From assembly GCA_020051955.1 (NCBI GenBank), contig JAGVQB010000035.1:1-33036 (forward strand): a stretch of 33,036 nt of DNA. The letters are read 5' to 3'. Positions 7,598 to 14,026 of the stretch are shown piece after piece. A model generated the notes under the pieces. The model worked only from the letters and a program-made list of their open reading frames with translations, ran no database searches and had not been told where the DNA came from. The position numbers and the translations under genes are program-made. Origin of the DNA: a bacterium (GTDB taxonomy: Bacteria > Patescibacteriota > Patescibacteriia > UBA9934 > GWF2-40-263). Numbering within the stretch: position 1 is the first letter of the stretch; each line of letters opens with the position of its first letter.

Positions 7598-8419
7598 ATG
7601 CCTCTCAAGCCTGTCACGCTCAACGAAATGAACAAGTGCGTTCAATGGATCACAAAACTGGTTCGCGCCTCGGGCGCAAATGGAGTTCTGGTTGCGCTTA
7701 GCGGCGGAGCAGATTCCGCGCTCGTGCTGGCGCTGTGCGTCAAGGCGCTGGGAGTAGAGAACGTATTGGCAGTCAACATTCCAATCGAATCAATGCCATC
7801 AGCGCAGGAGGACGCGTACAGAATCGCACGCTGGCTCAACGTTCGTATAGAGGATTGCTCAATGGACATCACTATGAGGACGTTCATGGTGGAATCGAAG
7901 TTGGGCAGTGACGGGGCATTCAAGCGTCTGAATCCAAAACGCATGGCGGTTCTCAACGGAAACGTGAAGGCCCGCCTGCGCACAACCCTTGCCAGGGCTT
8001 GGGCAGAGGCCAACGGGCTTCTCTTCGCCAACACATGCAACTGGTCAGAGAACGCTGTTGGATACGAGACCAAGGGTGGCGGAGACGCTGACGGCGATTT
8101 CGCTCCGCTCGCCCAGTTCGTGAAGGCAGATGTTTGGGCGATGTTGCGGATGCTGGGTGCGCCGCAATGGATCATCGACAAGATCCCCTCCGCGGACATC
8201 GAGCCTGGTCAGAGCGATGAGGCAGACATGGGTCTCACCTACACCGACCTGGATCAGCTCGCGGGTACGCTCGCGACCGAAGGAATGGTGGGTGTGGATG
8301 ATCTAACGGAGATCGACACCACAAACCGAAAGCGATTCCTGCGCATGGTCACTCACAGCGTCCACAAGCGCTCTCCGATGCCGGTCTTCCCCCGCAGGGG
8401 ATTCAACTTCAAGAACTAG
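7598..8419 (+). CDS. nadE: NAD synthetase, ammonia-dependent type
   Basis: Amidates nicotinate adenine dinucleotide to NAD using ATP. A 273-residue protein with the N-type ATP-pyrophosphatase P-loop SGGADSA (35-41) and the family segments GNVKARLRTTLARAWA, ANTCNWSENAVGYETKGGG, and DFAPLAQFVKADVWAMLRMLGAP. There is no N-terminal glutaminase domain, so free ammonia is the likely donor; PncA upstream releases ammonia. The start is ATG 7598, preceded by AAGGA; the in-frame GTG at 7571 is less likely. It is the last gene of the operon, followed by a strong terminator at 8439. Confidence 0.93.
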   Translation: MPLKPVTLNEMNKCVQWITKLVRASGANGVLVALSGGADSALVLALCVKALGVENVLAVNIPIESMPSAQEDAYRIARWLNVRIEDCSMDITMRTFMVESKLGSDGAFKRLNPKRMAVLNGNVKARLRTTLARAWAEANGLLFANTCNWSENAVGYETKGGGDADGDFAPLAQFVKADVWAMLRMLGAPQWIIDKIPSADIEPGQSDEADMGLTYTDLDQLAGTLATEGMVGVDDLTEIDTTNRKRFLRMVTHSVHKRSPMPVFPRRGFNFKN

Positions 8420-8438
8420 CCCATCAACCGCTCACGCC

Positions 8439-8468
8439 CGCCAGCGTCCTCTGACCCTGGCGTTTTTT
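8439..8468 (+). terminator. Intrinsic terminator of the NAD operon
   Basis: CGCCAG (8439-8444) and CTGGCG (8457-8462) form a stem directly followed by six T residues. It ends just before the left end of the RAYT element. Confidence 0.85.
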
Positions 8469-8474
8469 CTTTGT

Positions 8475-9420
8475 CGGGGTCAGGTCTTAAACTCGCACTT
8501 TCATCATTTATCAGTCATTTCTCTCGCTTATTTTTTCAGAATCTTTCGAATTGTCGACTCGGTTAAACGAAGAATCTTCGCGATCTGCGCGTTCGAGTAT
8601 CCGCACCGCTCGTGCGCAAACGCGATTGCGTCATTCCTAGATTTTTTTTCACACACATCCTCAAAAATATCTTTGAGCGCGGGTCGTCCAATAATCCTTT
8701 CCGCCTTTGGCACCTCTTTCAAATCCTCTACCTCGCCCGCGGACTCCCACACAGAATACACAAACCGCTCCGAGCCAATGATCACCCCCTTGGCCGATTC
8801 CTTTATCGGCAACCCTTTCCGAATTCCTTCTGTTACAAATTCTTTGAATTGTTGAATAGCCTTGGTTTGATTGCTAGAAAAAAATTTCAGTAGCCAATCT
8901 GTTGTCAGCCACTTGGGTGAGGGATCGATCCCCACCATTGCCCTGTAGCTACTCCATTTCCAATCCTCTGGACGCGCAACAAGACCAGCACGGACTGGAT
9001 TCAAAACAATATATCGCGCCACCTCGAGCAAGTACGTTTCCTTTTCAACAAGGAACGCCTTGAACCGACCTTGGAACAAGTGACCGACCGTTGAGTTTTG
9101 TCTGTTGAACCGGCTGGTGTAAATCCCGTTGAGGTCACGCATGCCTTTTGAAAGGTTCCCGTCGGGTGTTTCAATTGCTAGGTGAAAGTGGTTGTCCATC
9201 AGGCAGTACGAGTGACAAAGCCAGTTATGTTTTTTGATGATTTCTCTCATCGTCTTGAGAAATATTTTTCGATCGATGTCGTTAAGAAAGATGGGGGCTT
9301 TTTTGTTTCCACGCACAGTAACGTGGTAGAGCGCGCCAGGAAATTGGATCCTAAGTGGTCTGGCCATATGAAAAAAAGGTAACAAATGATACGAAAGTGC
9401 GAGTTTAAGACCTGACCCCG
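8475..9420 (-). mobile_element. IS200-like/RAYT element with perfect 27-bp inverted ends
   Basis: Positions 8475-8501 (CGGGGTCAGGTC then TTAAACTCGCACTTT) and 9394-9420 are perfect inverted copies and enclose one transposase gene. No target-site duplication is evident, as expected for Y1 transposases that move single strands. The element lies between the nadE terminator and the 3' end of rlmI, and its right repeat overlaps the rlmI stop codon. The degenerate copy at 104-210 shares these ends. Confidence 0.85.
8528..9367 (-). CDS. REP-associated tyrosine transposase (IS200-like Y1 transposase)
   Basis: A 279-residue single-strand transposase. The HUH motif is HFH at 60-62 (MDNHFHLAIE). The conserved block TYLLEVARYIVLNPVRAGLV (111-130) probably supplies the catalytic tyrosine (Tyr112). 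GNLSKGMRDLNGIYTSRFNR and GHLFQGRFKA are also typical of the family. The C-terminal 40 residues (YSNAQIAKILRLTESTIRKILKK) look like a helix-turn-helix DNA-binding tail found in longer RAYTs. ATG 9367 (MARPLRIQFPGALYHVT) matches the usual N terminus; an ATG at 9385 would add six residues. The gene appears intact, so the element could be active. Confidence 0.93.
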   Translation of the reverse strand: MARPLRIQFPGALYHVTVRGNKKAPIFLNDIDRKIFLKTMREIIKKHNWLCHSYCLMDNHFHLAIETPDGNLSKGMRDLNGIYTSRFNRQNSTVGHLFQGRFKAFLVEKETYLLEVARYIVLNPVRAGLVARPEDWKWSSYRAMVGIDPSPKWLTTDWLLKFFSSNQTKAIQQFKEFVTEGIRKGLPIKESAKGVIIGSERFVYSVWESAGEVEDLKEVPKAERIIGRPALKDIFEDVCEKKSRNDAIAFAHERCGYSNAQIAKILRLTESTIRKILKK

Positions 9421-10595
9421 ATTTGGGAAACGAACGTTTTCAGATATAGGCTCTCGGGGAAATATATGCTGGTTGGGTGATCGCTGGACTGGTGGAGTGT
9501 TTGAAGAATTGAGAGGCGCACACCTGCCTGAACGCTCGCGCGGCGTAGAGCAAAAACCATGTCCTCTTCGCTCAAGTGCGCGGAACAACTTGAGGTCACA
9601 AAGACCCCACCGTCTCGCACGAGCCTCATACCTGCTCGGTTCAAAAAGTGATACGCCTTCTTCCCCGCCTCCGCGTCCTTGGAAGATTTGATAAGCGCCG
9701 GCGGGTCAAGAACCACAAGATCGTACGACGGCTTGTCGTGTTCATTGAGCCACTGGAACACGTCAGCTTCTTCTGTTGTAAAAACCGATTCGCCGATTTG
9801 ATTAAGACGCGCGTGTTCGCCACAAAGCTCAAGCGCGGGCGCGGACAGGTCAACGTTGTGCACACTTTTGGCGCCTCCCAACATCGCGGCAACACCAAAC
9901 GCACCAGAGTACGAAAAAAGATTCAAACACTCACGTCCCTTTGATAACCCAGCCACAGCATCGCGCGCGTCGCGTTGATCCAAAAAGAAGCCAGTCTTCT
10001 GTCCGCCGAGTGCATCCGCAACGTACGCCCGTCCGCGTTCCAAAAAAGGCGCGCACCCTTTCACCTCACCAAACCGCACCGCAACAACATCAACCAAACC
10101 ATCATCTTTGCGCACGCCGATATCGCTACGTTCAACGATCACCCTGGGATCAAGCGCGTTTTTTATCGCCGCAACAATCTCCTCGCGTAGATTATCTAAC
10201 CCAGCAGTCGCGATCTGAAATACAGCAACGTCGCCGTACCGATCAACAACAAGCCCAGGCACACCATCCGCCTCTCCAAACAACACTCTGTACCCAGTTG
10301 TGTCCTTTTTCCCAAACCCCATCAACTTCCGCCGATCCATTGCCTCACGCAAGCGCGCGACAAACCATTTTTTTTCAATGACAACTTCTTTCCAATCGAA
10401 TACCCGCACCGCGATTGAAGAACGACTCGAGTACGTACCAACCCCATACACAACATCATCCTCATCAACCACTCGCACAAGCCCGCCGTGTTCAACTCCA
10501 CTATCCATTCCGACGATTGCGCCAGAAAAAATCCACGGGTGTTGGAAGTGTAAACTCGCGGTGCGTTTTGAAGAGATAACAATTGTTGGATACAT
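9405..10595 (-). CDS. rlmI: Class I SAM-dependent 23S rRNA (cytosine) methyltransferase, RlmI-like
   Basis: A 396-residue protein from ATG 10595. The N-terminal PUA-like region (RTASLHFQHPWIFSGAI) is followed by a Rossmann methyltransferase domain with GQKTGFFLDQRDAR, LNLFSYSGAFGVAAMLGGAKSVHNVD (SAM site), VVLDPPALIKS, TSSCSAHLSEEDM and HQSSDHPTSIYFPESLYLKTF. This matches the RlmI/RlmK family; the exact methylated base is inferred. Both ends are altered by mobile DNA: the last codons (GVRS-stop) lie in the RAYT inverted repeat, and the start codon lies in the target duplication of the MITE at 10600. An upstream ATG copy at 10730 is in frame and would add 45 MITE-encoded residues. Confidence 0.88.
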   Translation of the reverse strand: MYPTIVISSKRTASLHFQHPWIFSGAIVGMDSGVEHGGLVRVVDEDDVVYGVGTYSSRSSIAVRVFDWKEVVIEKKWFVARLREAMDRRKLMGFGKKDTTGYRVLFGEADGVPGLVVDRYGDVAVFQIATAGLDNLREEIVAAIKNALDPRVIVERSDIGVRKDDGLVDVVAVRFGEVKGCAPFLERGRAYVADALGGQKTGFFLDQRDARDAVAGLSKGRECLNLFSYSGAFGVAAMLGGAKSVHNVDLSAPALELCGEHARLNQIGESVFTTEEADVFQWLNEHDKPSYDLVVLDPPALIKSSKDAEAGKKAYHFLNRAGMRLVRDGGVFVTSSCSAHLSEEDMVFALRRASVQAGVRLSILQTLHQSSDHPTSIYFPESLYLKTFVSQIGVRS

Positions 10596-10599
10596 AGTG

Positions 10600-10727
10600 G
10601 GTCTGTTCCCGAATTCGATGAGATTGCGGCGCGCGGGGAAGACAGCCTCCGAGACGTAGGTAAATCCTACGGCGAGGAGGTGTCGGGGTCCCTGCAAGCC
10701 GCAAGATCGCGAATTCGGGAACAGACC
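10600..10727. mobile_element. 128-bp MITE with 18-bp inverted ends and 7-bp target duplication
   Basis: GGTCTGTTCCCGAATTCG at the left end and its exact inverse at the right end (10710-10727) bound a GC-rich core with no start-to-stop ORF of its own. CATAGTG occurs on both sides (10593-10599 and 10728-10734) as a perfect 7-bp direct repeat, which shows a real insertion. On the minus strand this repeat is CACTATG and includes the rlmI start codon, so both copies carry an ATG. No transposase for these ends is in the window. Confidence 0.88.
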
Positions 10728-10757
10728 CATAGTGTGACTATTGTGCCACTATATGAT

Positions 10758-10791
10758 CGAAAACAAAACCCACCAAGTTTCCTTAGTGGGT
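10758..10791 (-). terminator. Intrinsic terminator of the structured RNA
   Basis: On the minus strand ACCCACTAAG-GAAA-CTTGGTGGGT forms a 10-bp stem (one T/G wobble) with a GAAA tetraloop, followed by TTTTGTTTT. The wobble and the T-run both point to minus-strand use. Confidence 0.85.
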
Positions 10792-11007
10792 TATGGCGCC
10801 TAACGGAATAATGGGTTGCCTGGGTGAAAGAGTAATGCTCTGGGTTTTCGTAGATCCGCGAGCGCGCGATGATGGCAGCTTGTCGAATCCACCATGTCGT
10901 CAACGTGGGCGGGTAAAACCGGATGGTTCTATTGCCGTGCAAAGCACGACATTCTCGAACCTATGGATGGTTGTTGAACTTAGGGCTCACCCATCACTCT
11001 GCTAGGC
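10762..11007 (-). ncRNA. Unidentified structured RNA of about 245 nt
   Basis: On the minus strand the predicted 5' end GCCUAGCAGAGUGAUGGGU (11007-10989) pairs with ACCCAUUAUUCCGUUAGGC (10816-10798) over 19 positions with one mismatch and three G-U pairs. These wobbles only pair in a minus-strand transcript. A further GCC/GGC can extend the stem. Inside lie a GGUUC...GAACC hairpin capped by GUCGUGC-UUU-GCACGGC, and a GCG-rich hairpin near 10850-10870. The RNA begins 7 nt after an extended -10 box and ends in a strong terminator. It has no credible ORF. I found no RNase P, SRP or 6S core signature; GGAUUCGAC resembles tmRNA, but the rest does not fit. Function unknown. Confidence 0.75.
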
Positions 11008-11013
11008 AATTAA

Positions 11014-11022
11014 AATATACCA
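11014..11022 (-). promoter_or_regulatory. Extended -10 promoter of the structured RNA
   Basis: Minus strand TGG-TATATT (11022-11014), an extended -10 element, lies six bases before G11007, where the terminal stem begins. No good -35 is visible, as is common with extended -10 promoters. Confidence 0.6.
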
Positions 11023-11083
11023 TGTCGGCGAAGAATTCACATGCACAGGATATTCACATCTCTCCGACTTTTGCAGAGGTCCC

Positions 11084-11551
11084 TTAAACGCCCTCGCCAA
11101 GCACATAACGATCAGTGATCTTTTCGTAAGCGAAAATTTCTTCGTCATTGAAAAACCGTTTCAGTTCCGCGTCGGCCGCCTCTATTGAATCAGACGCGTG
11201 AATCAAGTTTGACGGAACGTTCATCGAAAGGTCAGCGCGAATCGTTCCAGCGTCAGCTTGTCTTGGATTTGTCGAACCGACTATTTTTCGAACTTCAGTG
11301 ATAGCCTCAAATCCCTCAAGCACAAGCCCAACAACCGGAGTCTGCATCATAAATTTTTTTATGTTCGCGAAAAACGGTTTGTCAGATAGATGCGCGTAGT
11401 GCTCATCCAAAAGCTCGTCTGTTAAACGGATGAATTTGAGGCCGACGATTTTCAATCCTTTGAATTCAAAACGACGAATTATCTCTCCCAAAAGATCGCG
11501 TTGAAGCGCGTCTGGTTTGAGAAGAACGAGCGTGCGTTGGATGTCGGACAT
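11084..11551 (-). CDS. ndk: Nucleoside diphosphate kinase
   Basis: Transfers the gamma phosphate from ATP to NDPs by a phospho-histidine. The 155-residue sequence starts RTLVLLKPDALQR (Lys12 in the nucleotide site) and contains NPRQADAGTIRADL and NLIHASDSIEAAD, where His118 is the phosphorylated residue. Full length with a slightly long C-terminal tail. There is no Shine-Dalgarno; the coding-strand leader is a long CT-rich tract (11552-11640). It is a single gene on the minus strand, upstream of the structured RNA and not obviously in an operon. Confidence 0.95.
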   Translation of the reverse strand: MSDIQRTLVLLKPDALQRDLLGEIIRRFEFKGLKIVGLKFIRLTDELLDEHYAHLSDKPFFANIKKFMMQTPVVGLVLEGFEAITEVRKIVGSTNPRQADAGTIRADLSMNVPSNLIHASDSIEAADAELKRFFNDEEIFAYEKITDRYVLGEGV

Positions 11552-11557
11552 AGTGGG

Positions 11558-11634
11558 AAGATGGGGAGGTGGTTAGGTGGGAAGGTGATTAGCTGCAAGG
11601 TGGGGAGGTGTAGGAGGGTTAGGAGGGGGAAAAA
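11558..11634 (-). repeat. Low-complexity GGAGG/AGGTGG tract upstream of ndk
   Basis: The plus strand repeats variants of AGGTGGGAAGGTG and GGAGGTG, ending in GGAGGGTTAGGAGGGGG. On the ndk coding strand this is a C/T-rich leader with no purine-rich ribosome site. Several runs of two or more G could form a G-quadruplex on the template strand. Confidence 0.6.
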
Positions 11635-11661
11635 TACTGAAGAAAAGATAGCATGCGAAAA

Positions 11662-12570
11662 TTAGAACGGCAAGGGACGCGAAGTAACTTTTGGCTCACC
11701 GCCATTGGACAATAACAGTACATCGCCGTCTAAATCCGTTCGAAAAATACGCGCGCCAATATCCATTAGTCGGCTCACAATTGATGGATGCGGCAGTCCG
11801 TATGTATTGTCACGACCTACAGAAATCAGCGCGACTTCAGGTTGTGTGCGCGCCAAAAAATCATAACCCGTTGATGTAATACTGCCGTGATGCCCAACCT
11901 TGAGAACATCAACATCGCCAACTCGAGATTCAATTTTCTCTTCAACCTCTGTCTGCGAATCCCCAGTCAACAAAATGCTCGTTTCATAATACTCAAGCAG
12001 AACAACCAACGAAGTGTCATTCCTATCTTCTGGATACTCCCCCTCAAGCGTTTCGTCAGGCCAAAGAACACTGAACTTTGCCTCGCCCACAGAAATCACA
12101 TCGCCATGTGAGAGCAATCGAAGCACCGCGCCTTCGCTGGTAACTCGAGAGGAGAATGCCAGTGCCTCAGGGGTATGAGATCCAGCGCCAGTCTCATAAA
12201 CAGTCGCCACTTCATAGCGATCAAGAACCGACACCAAGCCACCCACGTGATCAGCGTCAGTGTGAGTAGCAATGATCGCGTCAAGCGAACGATCCCACGG
12301 CGGCAAAATCGCGCCAAGTTTAGAAAGCACAGCGTCGCTTGGTCCCCCATCAATTAAAAATTGCTCACCGCCTGGTAGCTCAATCAGAAAAGAATCTCCC
12401 TGGCCGACATTTAGCATCCAGAGTTTCAAAGGACGCTCGTGCCACGGCAATGTTTGCGCGCTTGCGAAACACCAAAGCAAAAACGAGAGTGCGAAAATAA
12501 TTACTACGATGCAAATCGTCGTGACACGCTCGCGATCAAAATAATAATTTGAGGGTTTAACGCGACGCAT
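11662..12570 (-). CDS. comEC: ComEC C-terminal metallo-beta-lactamase-like domain as a separate protein
   Basis: A 302-residue protein: a short basic N terminus, one membrane segment (about 16-36), then a beta-lactamase-fold hydrolase with LNVGQGDSFLI, FLIDGGPSDA, THTDADHVGG (102-111, the HxDxDH metal motif), LLTGD and LKVGHHGSITST. This is the domain that follows the competence channel in ordinary ComEC and probably degrades the non-transported DNA strand. Its ATG at 12570 overlaps the end of the comEC N-terminal gene by 14 nt in another frame, so the two are translationally coupled, or one long gene has been split by a frameshift. A start at 12666 would only add sequence shadowing the upstream gene. 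Confidence 0.85.
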   Translation of the reverse strand: MRRVKPSNYYFDRERVTTICIVVIIFALSFLLWCFASAQTLPWHERPLKLWMLNVGQGDSFLIELPGGEQFLIDGGPSDAVLSKLGAILPPWDRSLDAIIATHTDADHVGGLVSVLDRYEVATVYETGAGSHTPEALAFSSRVTSEGAVLRLLSHGDVISVGEAKFSVLWPDETLEGEYPEDRNDTSLVVLLEYYETSILLTGDSQTEVEEKIESRVGDVDVLKVGHHGSITSTGYDFLARTQPEVALISVGRDNTYGLPHPSIVSRLMDIGARIFRTDLDGDVLLLSNGGEPKVTSRPLPF

Positions 12571-14026
12571 AAAATTTATAAAGCCCGTACGCAAGCGCGA
12601 CTGCGGTCGCGACCGAAAGAATCTGCGCGTAAGCTGGTTCGATAAAAGCAAACGGGATCGCGCCAAAGAGACTGATTATCGTCAAGACGAAATATGAAAT
12701 CCCCCACGCTGGCAAAAGCGCGAGCGTGCCAATGTGTATGCTCACGACTGCACCAAGCAAACCGAGAGCCGTCAGCGCCATCGCGTAAACAACAAACGGC
12801 AGAACGAGCAGATTCGCGAATGGGGCAACAAGCGAGACCTGTCCAAACTGCCACAACAGGATCGGCATCGTGATGGCGATCGCCACAAGCGAGCCCGCGA
12901 ACGATTGACGCAAACCAAAACTTTTTGGAATGAACGCGAGCCGCTTGCTCATTGGATCAGTGAGAGTAAGGATCGCTGACGTAGCCGCGAACGAAAGCTG
13001 AAAACCAACATCGTGTAGAAGCGACGGGTTTACTAAAAGCATCAGGCTTGCCGTCAAAAGAATTATGTTCAACAAATAACCTCTGCGCGATATCCATTTT
13101 TGTACGACAAACAAGCTACCCATAATGCCAGCGCGCACAACCGCAGGTGTTGCTCCAGCGGCAATGACGTATACGAAAAGTAGGATCGAGGTGAGTATGA
13201 GCCCGCGACGGCGACCAACGCGAGTGGTAAGAATCCACGACAAAAACATCATTGAAAAAATCGAAACGTTAAACCCGGACGCGGCAAGAATATGCGATGT
13301 GCCAGTCGCACTGAAATCATCTTTGAGATCAGAAGATAAGCTCGAACTTCCACCAAACAAAAGCCCTGCCAAAAAAGACGCGTGCGGCTCTGACATTGAC
13401 ATCTTTAGACGCTCCAACAAAAAAGTTTTGAGAGAAAGTATGGTGCCACCCAGCGAGAACCCTTCAGTGTGGCGAACATCAATGTACTCAGGGCGCGCGC
13501 ATACAGCGAGTATCCCGTGGCTTTCAAGATATTTGTCATAAGCAAAACCCTCAAAGGGTTCTGGCTTTTGCACGCGACAATTAAACACAATCTCATTACC
13601 GTATTCGATTGAGGGGTACAAAGGCGCCCACACAAGCAACCTTCCTGCGACAGACGATTGAGCAAGCACGATGTTTTTCAGCACAACCCTCTGCGTATTC
13701 GCTCGCCTCTCAACTTCAGCGTCAACCACACCTTCAACACGAACAGCTGAGCTAGATGCCTGCGCGACCGTTGGCACATCCTCGCCAAAATCAGTTTGCG
13801 TGACTCGAAAAAGCGCGAACAGAAAAATGGTCAAGAGAATGAAAATAAACCGTGCCTGCTGGTCTCGCGCAAAAACCGCGCATGTTAACGCAAGGGCACA
13901 AACCAGAAGTAACCCTCCCCACCAACTCGCAGGAATAATTCCGCCCGCGAATATCCCAAAACAAAACGTCGCCAAGGAAATGGCGAGCGTTTTAGATGGG
14001 CTTGAAAGCACGTGCCTAACATTCAT
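12557..14026 (-). CDS. comEC: ComEC N-terminal competence channel protein
   Basis: A 489-residue polytopic membrane protein: two or three N-terminal helices, an extracytoplasmic DUF4131-like OB domain (VRVEGVVDAEVERR, GRLLVWAPLYPSIEYGNEIVFNCRV, FDYx-like EGFAYDKYLESHGI), then the Competence domain with FLAGLLFGG and GTSHILAASGFNVSIF, the family's SH-SG motif. It would form the inner-membrane pore for DNA uptake. The nuclease-like C-terminal domain is encoded separately just downstream. ATG 14026 overlaps the ugd stop (ATGAATGTTAG), which indicates coupling; the longer frame to 14155 is only overlap with ugd. Confidence 0.88.
   Translation of the reverse strand: MNVRHVLSSPSKTLAISLATFCFGIFAGGIIPASWWGGLLLVCALALTCAVFARDQQARFIFILLTIFLFALFRVTQTDFGEDVPTVAQASSSAVRVEGVVDAEVERRANTQRVVLKNIVLAQSSVAGRLLVWAPLYPSIEYGNEIVFNCRVQKPEPFEGFAYDKYLESHGILAVCARPEYIDVRHTEGFSLGGTILSLKTFLLERLKMSMSEPHASFLAGLLFGGSSSLSSDLKDDFSATGTSHILAASGFNVSIFSMMFLSWILTTRVGRRRGLILTSILLFVYVIAAGATPAVVRAGIMGSLFVVQKWISRRGYLLNIILLTASLMLLVNPSLLHDVGFQLSFAATSAILTLTDPMSKRLAFIPKSFGLRQSFAGSLVAIAITMPILLWQFGQVSLVAPFANLLVLPFVVYAMALTALGLLGAVVSIHIGTLALLPAWGISYFVLTIISLFGAIPFAFIEPAYAQILSVATAVALAYGLYKFYASR

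Noticed and set aside
2603-8419. Phage-type NAD reconstitution pathway
   Set aside because: The genes are ordinary Preiss-Handler salvage enzymes with an NrtR regulator; there are no phage genes and no nicotinamide phosphoribosyltransferase or ADP-ribose pyrophosphate synthase.
104-9420. Composite transposon carrying the NAD operon
   Set aside because: RAYT-type elements do not usually mobilise flanked DNA as composites, the left copy is degenerate, and no outer target duplication is visible. Kept only as a bracketing observation.
9941-10381. 146-residue plus-strand ORF inside rlmI
   Set aside because: It is antisense to conserved RlmI motifs and has a composition typical of a shadow frame.
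10870-10905. GGATTCGAC on the minus strand as a tmRNA signature
   Set aside because: The motif matches the conserved tmRNA 5' region, but the surrounding bases do not form the tRNA-like acceptor, there is no T-loop with CCA end at the right distance, and no tag ORF ending in Ala-Ala-stop was found.
12540-12575. Programmed ribosomal frameshift between the comEC halves
   Set aside because: The AAATTTT run near the overlap is not in the phase needed for a classical -1 slip, and a good in-frame ATG exists for the second protein.
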